Origin: CAVVAE01 sp963746185
GTDB taxonomy: Bacteria; Actinomycetota; Actinomycetes; Propionibacteriales; Nocardioidaceae
Direction of reading: 5' to 3'
NCBI GenBank assembly: GCA_963746185.1
Contig: CAVVAE010000004.1
Location: forward strand, 248,001 to 312,000
Length of the DNA stretch: 64,000 nt
Shown: piece after piece, positions 1 through 7,831 of the stretch
Numbering within the stretch: the stretch's first letter is position 1
Layout: every line of letters starts with the position of its first letter
The notes under the pieces: generated by a model
Told to the model about the DNA's origin: nothing
The model's database searches: none
Seen by the model: the letters and a program-made list of their open reading frames with translations, nothing else
Made by a program: the position numbers and the translations under genes

Positions 1-146
1 TCGTCGAGCTGCTTGATGAGATTGGAGCGTTCGAGACGAGCCGCATCGGCGTCACCGGCTTCGAACGGGAGCTGGTTGTCCACCAGTGTTTGTCGCAGGC
101 GCACCAAGACGCCAAGAAGCTCGGTGGGGGGACCGAGCTCGCTCAC
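1..146 (-). CDS. N-terminus of a GTPase-domain protein (partial)
   Basis: This reading frame starts at a GTG (146-144) on the minus strand and runs off the left edge of the window, so only about 48 residues are visible. A GGGAG ribosome binding site lies 5 bases upstream of the GTG; an in-frame GTG two codons earlier is an alternative start. The visible peptide begins MSELGPPTELL and continues with a hydrophobic LVRLRQTL stretch and an acidic/basic helix ending SNLIKQLD. From memory this resembles the leader of actinobacterial dynamin/Era-like GTPases, where it precedes the P-loop domain. No nucleotide-binding motif is visible here, so the product is an inference; the presence of a gene start is better supported. 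Confidence 0.4.
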   Translation of the reverse strand, partial: MSELGPPTELLGVLVRLRQTLVDNQLPFEAGDADAARLERSNLIKQLD

Positions 147-207
147 GCGCACTCCCTAGCCTGCTCTGGCGGATCACCATTTGCCATAGTGAATTGCAGT
201 TTAGGGC

Positions 208-1428
208 CTACCAGCTTGAGGTGGGCGCCAACACTTCCGACGCTGAACCATCGGTTTTTTCAGGCAGCATCACGCGACCTCGGTAGGAACGCATGGTGGC
301 GATCAGTTCGCGTTCGCGCGGCAGCTCCGAAGGTCCCGCGACGCCGCGAACAAGACGGTCCCTGAGCACACCGAGATCTACCCCAGTGCGCTGGAACGCT
401 CGAAGCCGGCGACGTTCGGTCTTGCCGAACTGCTTCACGTGCTGCCGAGCCTGCTGCCGGCCAGACCGCGACACGATGTAGGGGACATGCTCAGGTTTGA
501 GCCAACCGAAGGCGGTGTAGTCGTTGAGGCGGGCGGCGATCACCAGGCGCTCATGACGTCGTACGACGAGGACGATGGCCAGCAGAGTAAACAGTGTCGG
601 CAGCAGGATCGCGGCATAGACGGCCCGCAAGCTGTCGCCGGCGGCGAACGACGCGACCGAGTTGTAGCCCATGTGAAGCAGGACCGCCGCACAGAAACCT
701 GCGACCGGGGCCAGGATGCGTACGCCGATGTGTCGATAGCGCACGGCGATGCCGATGCCTAGGCCGGTGAGCATGGTGAACATCGGGTGAATGAAGGGAG
801 CCTCCACGCCACGCCAGAGGAAGAGGTCGCGCACAGCGTGAAGTGCCTCCGACGACTCTCCGCCAGCGTTGCGGATGCCCTGGAACAACTGGCCGTAGTA
901 GACGATGTTCTCGGTGAACGCGAAGCCGATCCCCGTGAGTCCGCCGTAGATGACACCGGCGACGACGGCGTTGAAGTCATGTCGACGCCAGTACACGATC
1001 GCGAAGATGACCGCGGCCTTGGTGGTCTCCTCGACCCAGGGAGCAATGAAGATCGCGCTACGCGGTGTCGCGCCATACACATCACCGATCTGCTCAGCCA
1101 ACCAACCGTTGAGTTTGAGTGCGGTGTACGTCGCCACGAGCGCGCCCCAGGCCAGCGCGATGACAAGCAGCCAGACGGGTTCGGGTCGCAACCGGTCCAG
1201 CCAGACGAAGACGGCCGTGAGCGGAAGGACTGGAGCGAACGCAAAAAGCAGCGCCCACCAGAAGGCGGTGTATCCGATGACGTCATGGAGGTCGACGAAG
1301 AGGGCTGCAGCGAACACCAGGCTCACCATGGTGATGGTGATGGAGTTCAGCGCGGTGCCGAAGCGGCGAGCCCCGGCGGGAACGCGTGGCGCGACGGGTT
1401 CGGTCGGCGTCAGCGTCGCGGAGGTCAC
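208..1428 (-). CDS. PrsW family intramembrane metalloprotease
   Basis: This is a polytopic membrane protein of about 406 residues. Counting from the longest frame (TTG at 1434), it has the PrsW/M82 signature: an EE pair near residues 135-136 (APWVEETTKA), an FTENI motif near 173-177 and a histidine near 216 (FIHPMF), each in or next to a transmembrane helix. PrsW proteases cut membrane-anchored anti-sigma factors in Bacillus; the actinobacterial substrates are not known. The C-terminal 100 residues are charged and probably cytoplasmic. The start is uncertain because TTG (1434), TTG (1431) and GTG (1428) are consecutive; I chose GTG. No sigma/anti-sigma pair lies nearby, so the target cannot be read from context. 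Confidence 0.85.
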   Translation of the reverse strand: MTSATLTPTEPVAPRVPAGARRFGTALNSITITMVSLVFAAALFVDLHDVIGYTAFWWALLFAFAPVLPLTAVFVWLDRLRPEPVWLLVIALAWGALVATYTALKLNGWLAEQIGDVYGATPRSAIFIAPWVEETTKAAVIFAIVYWRRHDFNAVVAGVIYGGLTGIGFAFTENIVYYGQLFQGIRNAGGESSEALHAVRDLFLWRGVEAPFIHPMFTMLTGLGIGIAVRYRHIGVRILAPVAGFCAAVLLHMGYNSVASFAAGDSLRAVYAAILLPTLFTLLAIVLVVRRHERLVIAARLNDYTAFGWLKPEHVPYIVSRSGRQQARQHVKQFGKTERRRLRAFQRTGVDLGVLRDRLVRGVAGPSELPRERELIATMRSYRGRVMLPEKTDGSASEVLAPTSSW

Positions 1429-1536
1429 CAACAAAGATTACCTGGGCGCTCTCGATCCCGCCGCCCTTGAGCCGAGTGCCTCACGCGCCGTGATCTCGCT
1501 CAGTAGACTTTCGACGGCCCAGTCAGCATGGGGCAC

Positions 1537-1610
1537 GCGCTCGTAGCTCAGCTGGATAGAGCATCGGACTTCTAATCCGACGGTCGCAGGTTCGAATCCT
1601 GCCGGGCGCA
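1537..1610 (+). tRNA. tRNA-Arg(TCT)
   Basis: The gene folds as a complete cloverleaf. The 7-bp acceptor stem pairs GCGCTCG (1537-1543) with CGGGCGC (1603-1609), there is a D arm with AGCTCAGCTGG, and a 5-bp anticodon stem TCGGA/TCCGA surrounds the loop CTTCTAA, giving anticodon TCT. The T loop is TTCGAAT. The discriminator is A1610; the next bases are CCG, so a full CCA is not encoded directly after this copy. Confidence 0.97.
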
Positions 1611-1658
1611 CCGACTTCTAATCCGACGGTCGCAGGTTCGAATCCTGCCGGGCGCACC
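1567..1658 (+). repeat. 46-bp perfect tandem duplication of the 3' half of tRNA-Arg
   Basis: Bases 1567-1612 (anticodon loop to the two C bases after the discriminator) are repeated exactly at 1613-1658. The second copy lacks the acceptor 5' strand and D arm, so it cannot fold as a tRNA. It is followed by A1659 and so regains the CCA end that the first copy lacks, which suggests the duplication was inserted inside an original CCA. Either replication slippage or a leftover tRNA attachment site could give this structure. Confidence 0.9.
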
Positions 1659-1696
1659 AACCTCGAAACCCGCGATTGACCTGCGGGCTGCCCAGA

Positions 1697-2181
1697 TCAT
1701 CGGCCAGCCAGCACGCGATCGAGGATGGACGGCACTCTCCTGAAGATGACGACGCTGCAGATGGACAACACTGCGGCAATTGCTACCGGAACAACCCACG
1801 CCTCAAGGTCTTGACCAACAGCGACGGTGAGTTGTCCGCATCCGGCCGCGACCAAACCGGCGTACGACCAGGTCATGCAGTAGGCGTGGGTGGCGATGAC
1901 CGCAGGTGATCTCATGCCGAGGAGCAGAGGCGAGAGCCCGACAGCAATCGTGACCAGCTGACCACCGCCAACGCATGGAACACACCGAAGCTGTTCTCTC
2001 GATGCAACGACAACGCAACCGCGTTCACCAGAACAAGCGCAACGACGTAAACGGTTCCGATCACTCGGTGGGTGTGCGTGCCTTTGGGCAACAGGAGAAC
2101 AGTGGCACCCGTCCTTAAGGCTGAGACCGCGGCCAGAACATGTCCGGCCGCGAAAGCCTGTTCCCAGTCCACGGAGATCAT
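1697..2181 (-). pseudogene. DUF2306-like membrane protein, frameshifted
   Basis: Two overlapping frames form one protein. The first (2181 to about 1970) encodes a TM-rich N-terminus with HRVIGTVYVVAL and GVFHALAVVS. The second carries on as LVTIAVGLSPLLLG and ends with further helices at 1697. Adding one C in the sequence GTCAGCTGG near 1968 restores a single frame of about 161 residues with four or more transmembrane helices and a spaced-histidine pattern that recalls DUF2306 proteins. Without the correction the first frame stops at 1912. The gene is either a recent pseudogene or carries a single-base assembly error. Confidence 0.6.
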
Positions 2182-2204
2182 CAGACCATCACCGGGAATC
2201 TAGC

Positions 2205-2351
2205 TCCACGGCGCACTACACGTGCATCGCCAAGCAGGTCGACCTCCGCGTGGAAGGCGGTCGACCCCTGACCCAGCTGGTCGGCGTGATCGGCGAACTC
2301 CCCGGAATGGTGTCGGTCAGCACAGCAAGCGAAGACTGGGACACAGCCTGA
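2205..2351 (+). pseudogene. Possible 3' remnant of an MgtC-like gene
   Basis: An open frame ends at TGA 2349-2351 and encodes about 48 residues with a plausible beta-alpha-beta pattern (VDLRVEGG, LTQLVGVIGELPGMVSV). This recalls the small C-terminal ACT-like domain found in MgtC/SapB and some transporter proteins. No start codon with a ribosome binding site and no upstream transmembrane region were found, so it is likely a fragment. The family assignment is weak. Confidence 0.2.
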
Positions 2352-2405
2352 CTGCTGGATGATGGTGTGACTGACCAACAGCTTCTCGCAGAGGGGAACA
2401 GAGCT

Positions 2406-2894
2406 ATGCCGGATGAGCGCACCTTGGAGAAGATGGCGCGGGAGGTCATCGACAGCAATCGCTACATGGTTTTGGGAACGCAGGAGCCGACGGGACAACC
2501 ACGAGTGTCACCCGTCTACTTCAGCCCCGTTGACTACACCGACTTCTACTGGGTGTCTTCAGCCACGTCGCATCACTCCCGCAACATCACCGAGCACCCG
2601 GATATCAGTATCGTGATCTTCGACTCGAGCGCCGAGATAGGACAAGGCCGTGCGGTCTACATGTCAGCAGTGGCCGGGCAAGTTCCGGACGAGGAGCTCG
2701 CCGAACGCTGCGCGGCAGCGTTCCGCACCTCGTTCGCCGGCGTCAGAGCCTTCACCCCGGACGAGCTGCGAGAGCCGGACGAGTTGCGGCTGTACTGCGC
2801 GAAGGCGAACACCCACGAAGTCCACATCCGCGGCGGCGACCCTGACTTCGGAACCGGGATCGACACACGGCGTGCAGTGACGTTGTCCGGCTGA
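2406..2894 (+). CDS. Pyridoxamine 5'-phosphate oxidase family protein
   Basis: This protein of about 162 residues has the split-barrel flavin-binding pattern of the PNPOx-like superfamily: a strand with NRYMVLGT, then GQPRVSPVYFSP, then FYWVSSATSHHSRNI, followed by an acidic helix and a C-terminal strand. Such proteins bind FMN or F420 and often act as stress-related reductases rather than in vitamin B6 synthesis. The ATG at 2406 is chosen because GAGGGG lies about 9 bases upstream; an in-frame GTG at 2367 has no comparable site. It is monocistronic, and the 370 bp downstream hold no clear gene. Confidence 0.75.
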   Translation: MPDERTLEKMAREVIDSNRYMVLGTQEPTGQPRVSPVYFSPVDYTDFYWVSSATSHHSRNITEHPDISIVIFDSSAEIGQGRAVYMSAVAGQVPDEELAERCAAAFRTSFAGVRAFTPDELREPDELRLYCAKANTHEVHIRGGDPDFGTGIDTRRAVTLSG

Positions 2895-3263
2895 CCACGC
2901 CGCGCGTGACCCACGCCCCAGATCCGGGTTGCCCGACTCATTGACGGATCATCGCGACTGCCATCTTGTGCTCAGGGTGACGTGATCGTGGCTGTCACCG
3001 CAGAGGCACTCAGGCTCACCCTGTCCGGGTGAGGCGGTATTTCTGAACCTGATCAGTAAGGGTCACCGAGTCGGCTTCCAAGACGGAGAAACTCGGGTGT
3101 CGGACACAAGACAGCACCGAGGTGCAAGCTCCACCTCGACCTTGCACAGCGGCTCTCAATGCTGCCGGATACGTGGCGGGAGCGAGGTCACCGAAATTGG
3201 GTGACTCGCCCGCTTGAGAACCCGTCCAGACTCGACCCGACGTCGAGCAGATCGGAGCGTGCG
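2895..3263. other. Intergenic stretch of 369 bp
   Basis: No reading frame with coding character was found here. The stretch contains the palindrome TCACCC-N5-GGGTGA at 3016-3032 and, at its right end, the ribosome binding site of the GAP-family gene (GGAG at 3253-3256). An ATG at 3159 is in frame with that gene but would add 35 non-hydrophobic residues before the first membrane helix. Confidence 0.6.
3016..3032. promoter_or_regulatory. Palindromic operator candidate TCACCC-N5-GGGTGA
   Basis: TCACCC TGTCC GGGTGA is a perfect 6-bp inverted repeat with a 5-base spacer (7-bp arms if the flanking C/G pair is counted). It matches the site at 41821-41837 in 16 of 17 positions, and related sites lie at 46861-46877 and 47450-47466. 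It lies 231 bases upstream of the GAP-family start, farther than the other three are from their genes. Confidence 0.45.
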
Positions 3264-3938
3264 ATGGGTGAGGTGATTGGCGCCCTGCTCCCGTTAGCTG
3301 TCGGTGTTGCGATCAGTCCCATCCCCATCATCGCCGCGATCCTCATGCTGCTGTCGCCCCGCGCGGGCTCGACAAGTGTCGGCTTCCTGCTCGGGTGGAT
3401 CGCGGGAATCGCGATCGCGACCGTGATTTTCGTCATTCTCGTTTCCGTCTCCGACATGGGTTCGGCCGATGAGCCATCTTCGGCCGCCTCGTGGATCAAG
3501 CTGGCGCTCGGTGTTCTCCTGCTTCTGCTTGCAGTCATGCAATGGCGTTCTCGGCCCGCCGCAGGCGAAGCGCCGACGTTGCCCTCCTGGATGCAAGCCG
3601 TGGACAAGATGACGGTTGGGAAGTCGTTGGGGCTGGGCTTCCTCTTGTCAGCCGTCAACCCGAAAAACCTCGCGATGTGTGTTGGTGCGGGGGTCGAGAT
3701 CGGCGGTGCAGAGCTCGATTCAGCAGACGTCGTCATCGCTGTTGTCGTGTTCACGATGCTCGCCGCCTCGTCAGTCGGTGTACCAGTGATCGGCTATCTC
3801 CTCGCCTCGGGTCGGATGCACAAGCCGTTGAATGAACTCCGTGAGTGGCTGGTGCAGAACAATGCCGCTGTGATGACGGTGCTGCTCCTCGTCATCGGCA
3901 CCGTGATGATCGGCAAGGGCATTGGCGGACTTGCCTGA
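3264..3938 (+). CDS. GAP/LysE-superfamily membrane exporter
   Basis: This 224-residue protein has six predicted transmembrane helices in a 3+3 arrangement with a soluble loop around residues 75-125. The N-terminus (ALLPLAVGVAISPIPIIAAILML) and the second-half motif (LLSAVNPKNLAM) are typical of the GAP family (sulfolipid-1-addressing-protein-like), a branch of the LysE exporter superfamily. In mycobacteria, members help transport glycolipid precursors; the substrate here is unknown. The start at 3264 is favoured by GGAG seven bases upstream and because the membrane helix begins directly after it. A TCACCC-N5-GGGTGA palindrome lies 231 bases upstream. Confidence 0.8.
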   Translation: MGEVIGALLPLAVGVAISPIPIIAAILMLLSPRAGSTSVGFLLGWIAGIAIATVIFVILVSVSDMGSADEPSSAASWIKLALGVLLLLLAVMQWRSRPAAGEAPTLPSWMQAVDKMTVGKSLGLGFLLSAVNPKNLAMCVGAGVEIGGAELDSADVVIAVVVFTMLAASSVGVPVIGYLLASGRMHKPLNELREWLVQNNAAVMTVLLLVIGTVMIGKGIGGLA

Positions 3939-3986
3939 GCGTGACCGGTCCACGCTGTTGGGCTCACGTGACGCGCACCACGTAGG

Positions 3987-4619
3987 GTGTCCGACGTGAA
4001 CGACAGGTTGGTCTGGATTGACTGCGAGATGACGGGCCTCGATACCAAGGACGACGCCTTGATCGAGGTGGCCGCCCTCGTGACTGACTTCGACCTCAAT
4101 GTGCTCGGTGAAGGGGTCGACGTGGTGATCAAGCCACCTGAGGCTGCCTTGGAGCAGATGGGCGACGTCGTACGAAACATGCATACGAGCTCGGGACTTC
4201 TGACCGAGTTGGATGCTGGTGTCGACCTGGCTACCGCCGAGAAGATCGTCCTCGACTACGTTCGCGCCTTCGTCCCCGAAGCCGGCAAAGCTCCGTTGGC
4301 AGGCAACTCCGTCGGAACCGACCGACTCTTCCTGACGCGTGACATGCCAATGCTCGAGGCGCACCTGCACTACCGGATCATCGACGTCTCGTCGATCAAG
4401 GAGCTGTCCCGACGTTGGTACCCGCGGGCATACTTCGCGAGCCCGCCGAAAGGCGGCAACCACCGCGCCCTCGCCGACATCCAAGAGAGCATCGAGGAGC
4501 TGCGCTACTACCGCGCCGCGGTGTTCGTTCCCCCGCCCGGGCCTGATTCCGAGACCGCCAAGACCCTCGCTGCCGAGCACGGTGGGGCGCTCACGGCGAC
4601 GCCTCCCCCGGTGGACTGA
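3987..4619 (+). CDS. orn: Oligoribonuclease (DEDDh 3'-5' exoribonuclease)
   Basis: Orn removes nucleotides from short RNA oligomers, completing mRNA decay and degrading pGpG. The 210-residue protein shows the DEDDh exonuclease motifs: Exo I with LVWIDCEMTGLD near the N-terminus, Exo II around LAGNSVGTDRLFL, and Exo III as NHRALADIQES, which holds the catalytic His and Asp. Length and motif order are normal apart from a proline-rich C-terminal tail of about 30 residues. Starts at GTG 3987 or GTG 3996 are both possible. It is followed directly by tRNA-His, a common actinobacterial arrangement. Confidence 0.95.
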   Translation: MSDVNDRLVWIDCEMTGLDTKDDALIEVAALVTDFDLNVLGEGVDVVIKPPEAALEQMGDVVRNMHTSSGLLTELDAGVDLATAEKIVLDYVRAFVPEAGKAPLAGNSVGTDRLFLTRDMPMLEAHLHYRIIDVSSIKELSRRWYPRAYFASPPKGGNHRALADIQESIEELRYYRAAVFVPPPGPDSETAKTLAAEHGGALTATPPPVD

Positions 4620-4685
4620 GCAAGGCTCACGAGCCGCTACACTTCTTTCTCGCCGCTGGAGTCCGAGGGTCCAGGCGTGCGCATG

Positions 4686-4761
4686 GTGGGTGTAGCTCAG
4701 CTGGTAGAGCGCCGCGTTGTGGTCGCGGATGTCGCGGGTTCAAGTCCCGTCACTCACCCCA
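4686..4761 (+). tRNA. tRNA-His(GTG)
   Basis: The acceptor stem pairs GTGGGTG (4686-4692) with CACTCAC (4751-4757), with one G-T wobble. The anticodon loop TTGTGGT gives GTG, the T loop is TTCAAGT, and the discriminator C4758 is followed by an encoded CCA. A G at 4685 is positioned as the extra G-1 typical of tRNA-His. Confidence 0.97.
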
Positions 4762-4763
4762 CA

Positions 4764-4800
4764 GAGCCGCAGGTCATCAACCGGTGACCTGCGGCTTCTC
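4764..4800 (+). terminator. Rho-independent-like terminator after tRNA-His
   Basis: An 11-bp perfect stem GCCGCAGGTCA / TGACCTGCGGC (4766-4776 and 4785-4795) with an 8-base loop starts four bases after the tRNA CCA. A short TTCTC tail follows. The strong stem with a weak U-tract is typical of high-GC actinobacterial terminators. Confidence 0.7.
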
Positions 4801-4971
4801 CATCTATGTCCCTACTCGTACACCGCATGAAGAGTCGACGCGCACATGCGGCATCCCCGACACCACCCGATCGGGCTCTGGCAGCGACTCCAGAAGCGGA
4901 GTTACCTTGGCGGCAAGCTGTAGCTGTGCGCGAGAATCGACCACTCATTCTCGGACGACGCGTATGGCACG

Positions 4972-5241
4972 CTAGTGGGCCTCGTGACCGACCCCTGGTT
5001 GGTCACGAGGCTCCGCCACGTCGGCACTAGGTCGATCACCGCTCACCGTTGGTCCGGAGTCGCGGATCGACAGGTGCAAACCGAGGATCTCGTCAATCCG
5101 CTGCTGGGTGAGTGGGCCGTAGCTGGCCGTGGCGGTGACGATGAGCTCGGTCAGCACGTCGATCTCGTCGAGCATGTCCTGGTCATGGAGCAGCGGATCG
5201 GACGTGTCCGATCTCGACCCTGTCCGCTCCCCGTCGTTCAT
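4972..5241 (-). CDS. Small conserved-looking hypothetical protein
   Basis: This frame of 89 residues begins MNDGERTGS, has a central amphipathic helix (LDEIDVLTELIVTATASYG) and a second segment (QQRIDEILGL), then an unstructured tail. Short proteins with this DEID-LTELIV-QRIDEIL pattern are familiar from actinobacteria but have no known function. The last 15 or so codons coincide with an 11-bp hairpin (4979-5011), so the tail is partly shaped by a probable terminator. It is transcribed towards tRNA-His. Confidence 0.55.
   Translation of the reverse strand: MNDGERTGSRSDTSDPLLHDQDMLDEIDVLTELIVTATASYGPLTQQRIDEILGLHLSIRDSGPTVSGDRPSADVAEPRDQPGVGHEAH
4979..5011 (-). terminator. Hairpin overlapping the 3' end of the small hypothetical gene
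   Basis: GCCTCGTGACC (4979-4989) and GGTCACGAGGC (5001-5011) form an 11-bp perfect stem with an 11-base loop. It lies inside the last codons of the minus-strand small gene, a few bases before its stop, and can act as a terminator on either strand. No strong T-run follows. Confidence 0.5.
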
Positions 5242-5340
5242 TTCCCCAGCGTACGGTGCGGAATCGTCTGAGCGACATGACTAGATCGGGCTATGCCCCT
5301 TACGCGTCAGGAACCGCTCGCACGCCATACCTGTGGCCCT

Positions 5341-6057
5341 TCAGCGGGTCCGCTTGGGGCCATTTCCCCTGTCTCGGTTGCTGTTGACCGCCTCGACGAG
5401 TTCCTTGGCGACCTGACGCAGCTTCACGTTGCTCGTCTGGGAGACCCTGGTGAGGAAGCCGAAAGCGCGGTCCTCGTCGAGGTCGTAACGCTCCATCAGG
5501 ATCCCGATGGCCTGCCCGATGACCGTACGAGACGCAATCACCTCATCGAGGTCCTTGACCGTGCGCGCGTACCCCATCACCAGCGCGGCATGCGAGGCGA
5601 ACAGCTCCGCCAGATCGACGGCGTCGTCCAGGCCACCGACTCGGGTCGAGTACAGGTTCAAAGCTGCATGCGAGCGTTCGTCGGCCGCCAGTGAGAGCCC
5701 TAGCTGGGCGCCAACCCCCAACTCGGCTGCTCGGGGACCGTACTCGGGCCAACGTTCGTCATTGGCGAGGTCGGCCGCATGGACGGCGCTGAGTCCCTGG
5801 ATGGCGGCCTCGTAGCACGGTCCTTGCCGGAGCTCGTACTGCAGATCGTCGATCGTGGTGGCGAGCGGGTCCGTCGGAGCCAGCGTGCGGAATCGGCCAC
5901 GACCCTCGCGAATAGTGATGCTCACGTAGTCGACACCCGGCACAGATTCCTGGGCGCTCGCCGTCAACATCGAAAGCGTTTCGGTGATGTCGTGTGGGTG
6001 GTGCAGCCATCGGGCGAGGTCCTCGAAAGCGTGGCCCACGGAGGGGTAGAGGGGCAT
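5341..6057 (-). CDS. GAF and ANTAR domain protein (putative antitermination regulator)
   Basis: This 238-residue protein has an N-terminal GAF-type sensor domain (about residues 20-160, with VDYVSITIREG and the ELRQGPCYEA loop) and a C-terminal ANTAR RNA-binding helix bundle (about 168-225, with RTVIGQAIGILMERYDL and a following amphipathic helix). ANTAR proteins bind paired hexaloop hairpins in mRNA leaders to prevent termination. The GAF domain is the likely signal input. The start at ATG 6057 gives the usual family length; the frame remains open far upstream, but that region has no coding look. No dual hexaloop leader was recognised nearby, so its targets are probably elsewhere. Confidence 0.85.
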   Translation of the reverse strand: MPLYPSVGHAFEDLARWLHHPHDITETLSMLTASAQESVPGVDYVSITIREGRGRFRTLAPTDPLATTIDDLQYELRQGPCYEAAIQGLSAVHAADLANDERWPEYGPRAAELGVGAQLGLSLAADERSHAALNLYSTRVGGLDDAVDLAELFASHAALVMGYARTVKDLDEVIASRTVIGQAIGILMERYDLDEDRAFGFLTRVSQTSNVKLRQVAKELVEAVNSNRDRGNGPKRTR

Positions 6058-6255
6058 ATCGGTCGGCCGGCTTTCCGCAGGTGGAAGGGCGGATTCGCTT
6101 CGGCCTACGTCTCCACTGTGCGCGCCTTCGGAACAAAGCACAAGGGTGGCGACAACGATTCCGTCGTGGTCAGGGCGTGAGGTTACCTTCGCTCGGCCTA
6201 TCTCGAAAATGCTGTACGACGTACAACTCGCAACAACCTCCTCCAGACTGAGCGG

Positions 6256-6441
6256 ATGCGGCGCGTCGACCCCCCTCAGCCGGTCCACGTCCTCCATGAC
6301 GACAGCTGGCACCGGGGACAACTCGAGGCGTGGCGACACGACGATGGCCGGTGGCGGGCGTATGTCAGATGGTCCGAAGGAGCCGGACTTCAACGGCTGG
6401 GTTGGGTGAATTCCGATCATGTCCGGAAGAGCGGGGTTTGA
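6256..6441 (+). CDS. Small conserved basic protein (61 aa)
   Basis: The 61-residue product has a compact pattern: PVHVLHDDSWHRGQLEAW, then a second strand with WRAYVRWSEG and RLGWVNSDHVR. Alternating hydrophobic residues and conserved-looking tryptophans suggest a small SH3-like beta barrel. Similar short proteins are common in actinobacteria with no assigned function. It is transcribed convergently with the dsbA-like gene, separated by a strong hairpin at 6484-6517. Start ATG 6256 has only a weak purine-rich site upstream. Confidence 0.6.
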   Translation: MRRVDPPQPVHVLHDDSWHRGQLEAWRHDDGRWRAYVRWSEGAGLQRLGWVNSDHVRKSGV

Positions 6442-6483
6442 GACCAGCCAAGCGCGGGAACACGAGTGGCAGATCCCCTGAGG

Positions 6484-6517
6484 CGACGCCTCCACCGCGA
6501 GCCGCGTGGAGGCGTCG
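6484..6517. terminator. Bidirectional hairpin terminator between convergent genes
   Basis: CGACGCCTCCA (6484-6494) pairs perfectly with TGGAGGCGTCG (6507-6517) across a 12-base GC-rich loop. It lies between the ends of the plus-strand small gene and the minus-strand DsbA-like gene, so it probably serves both. Confidence 0.65.
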
Positions 6518-6526
6518 TCCGTGCGC

Positions 6527-7270
6527 TCAAGGCGTGGCGGCGGCGATCGCGTCTTTGAGTGTCTGCACCGGGTCAGCACCTTCGGTGAACGTGACCTTTT
6601 CGCGGTCGACCAGAACAGTTGGCGTGCCTGTGACGCCGTCCTTGGACGCCTGATCGGTCGCGTCGGCGACCCATCCGGTGAATGTGTCGTCGCTTTGACA
6701 GGACTCGACTGCCGCCTTGTCGGCGCCGGCCTTCGCGGCCAGGTCGGCCAACGCAGAGTCGGTGAGCCCCGCGGAGCCCTCCGCTGGCTGGTTCTCGAAA
6801 AGCAGGTCGTGGAATGCGAAGAACGCGTCGCTCCCGGTCTCGTCAAGGACGCAGGCAGCCGTTTCGAGGGCGCGTGATGAGTATTTCGTCGTGGACTGAT
6901 CGTCCAGGAAAGCGATCGGACGGTACTCGACGTTGATCGAACCCTTGTCGACTTCGGTGGTGAGGGTCTCGCCCAGCGCATCCTCGAAGGCCTTGCAGAC
7001 CGGGCACTGGAAGTCCTCATAGATCGTCACCGTCACGGGCGCGTCTTCCTGTCCGCGCACGATCCCGAAGTCCGCGGTGGCACCCGACGGGGTTTCACCT
7101 CCGGCCGTCGTACGACTGGACTGCACCGCGATCACGATGCCAACGATGGCGGCCACGACGACCAGCACAACTCCCCCAACGATCAGTGATTGACGTCGCC
7201 GTTCGGCCTTGGCCTGCGCCTCTCGCATCTCACGGCTGCGTTTTGCAGCTTTCTTAGCCTGCTTGCTCAT
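6527..7270 (-). CDS. Membrane-anchored DsbA-family thioredoxin-like protein
   Basis: This 247-residue protein has a highly basic cytoplasmic N-terminus, one transmembrane helix at about residues 29-50 and an extracytoplasmic thioredoxin-fold domain with an inserted helical region. The active site is CPVC at residues 89-92 in the context IYEDFQCPVCKAFE, and the cis-proline loop is GTPTVLV. These are features of actinobacterial DsbA-like oxidoreductases that form or rearrange disulfides in exported proteins. Its start overlaps the end of the upstream MauE-like gene by 17 bases, so the two are co-translated. MauE probably recycles its cysteines through the quinone pool (inference). Confidence 0.9.
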   Translation of the reverse strand: MSKQAKKAAKRSREMREAQAKAERRRQSLIVGGVVLVVVAAIVGIVIAVQSSRTTAGGETPSGATADFGIVRGQEDAPVTVTIYEDFQCPVCKAFEDALGETLTTEVDKGSINVEYRPIAFLDDQSTTKYSSRALETAACVLDETGSDAFFAFHDLLFENQPAEGSAGLTDSALADLAAKAGADKAAVESCQSDDTFTGWVADATDQASKDGVTGTPTVLVDREKVTFTEGADPVQTLKDAIAAATP

Positions 7271-7754
7271 CCGGGTCAGTCCTTTCAGGGAAGACGATGC
7301 GGTCGAGGCTGAGGTACGTGGACGGGAAGGCGGCCAGCAAACCCGAGAGCAGCAAGAGGCCGACGTCTCGCGCGATCTCCCAGGGGTACTTGCTGGTGGC
7401 GTCGGTGGTCAAGCCACCTCCACCGAAGCAGCCGCAGTCGATCTGCAGGCCGCGAGCCCAGGCGGCGCTGATCCCGATGATGAACGCGACCAGCAGCAGG
7501 GCCGACATCACCGCTGCCACGCGCGTCACGAGACCGATGACCAGCAGCAGGCCGACACAGATCTCCAGCGCCGGCAAGCCCCGTCCTACTGTCGGGACGA
7601 TCGCCTCAGGCAACAGGTCGTAGGCCCGCACCGCACGAACACTGACGGCAGGATCAGCCAGTTTCAGTGCACCTGCGAGGAGCCAAACGCCTCCCAGTAA
7701 CAGTCGAGCGAGGACGCCGAGCCACGGCCAGCTGCGCACCGCCGCCCTGTACAT
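7254..7754 (-). CDS. MauE/DoxX-like integral membrane redox protein
   Basis: This 166-residue protein has four transmembrane helices. The first contains LLLGGVWLLAGALKL, the signature of the DoxX/MauE superfamily, and a loop after helix three has the cysteine motif DCGCFGGGG seen in MauE-type partners of thioredoxin-like proteins. MauE is needed for disulfide formation in methylamine dehydrogenase; in actinobacteria it commonly accompanies DsbA-like proteins. Start ATG 7754 has AAGGAG seven bases upstream. The gene runs directly into the DsbA-like gene, giving a two-gene redox operon. Confidence 0.85.
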   Translation of the reverse strand: MYRAAVRSWPWLGVLARLLLGGVWLLAGALKLADPAVSVRAVRAYDLLPEAIVPTVGRGLPALEICVGLLLVIGLVTRVAAVMSALLLVAFIIGISAAWARGLQIDCGCFGGGGLTTDATSKYPWEIARDVGLLLLSGLLAAFPSTYLSLDRIVFPERTDPDEQAG

Positions 7755-7831
7755 GCTTGACTCCTTGGTGCGACGAATATGCCAACCGTCCAACGGCCCG
7801 CGCTCTCGCCGAGTTCCCCGCAGCCGCGTCG

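Noticed and set aside
6058..7020. N-terminal extension of the ANTAR frame to 559 residues
   Set aside because: The frame stays open because of base composition and overlaps the DsbA-like gene; the extension is Arg/Ser/Pro-rich with no domain.
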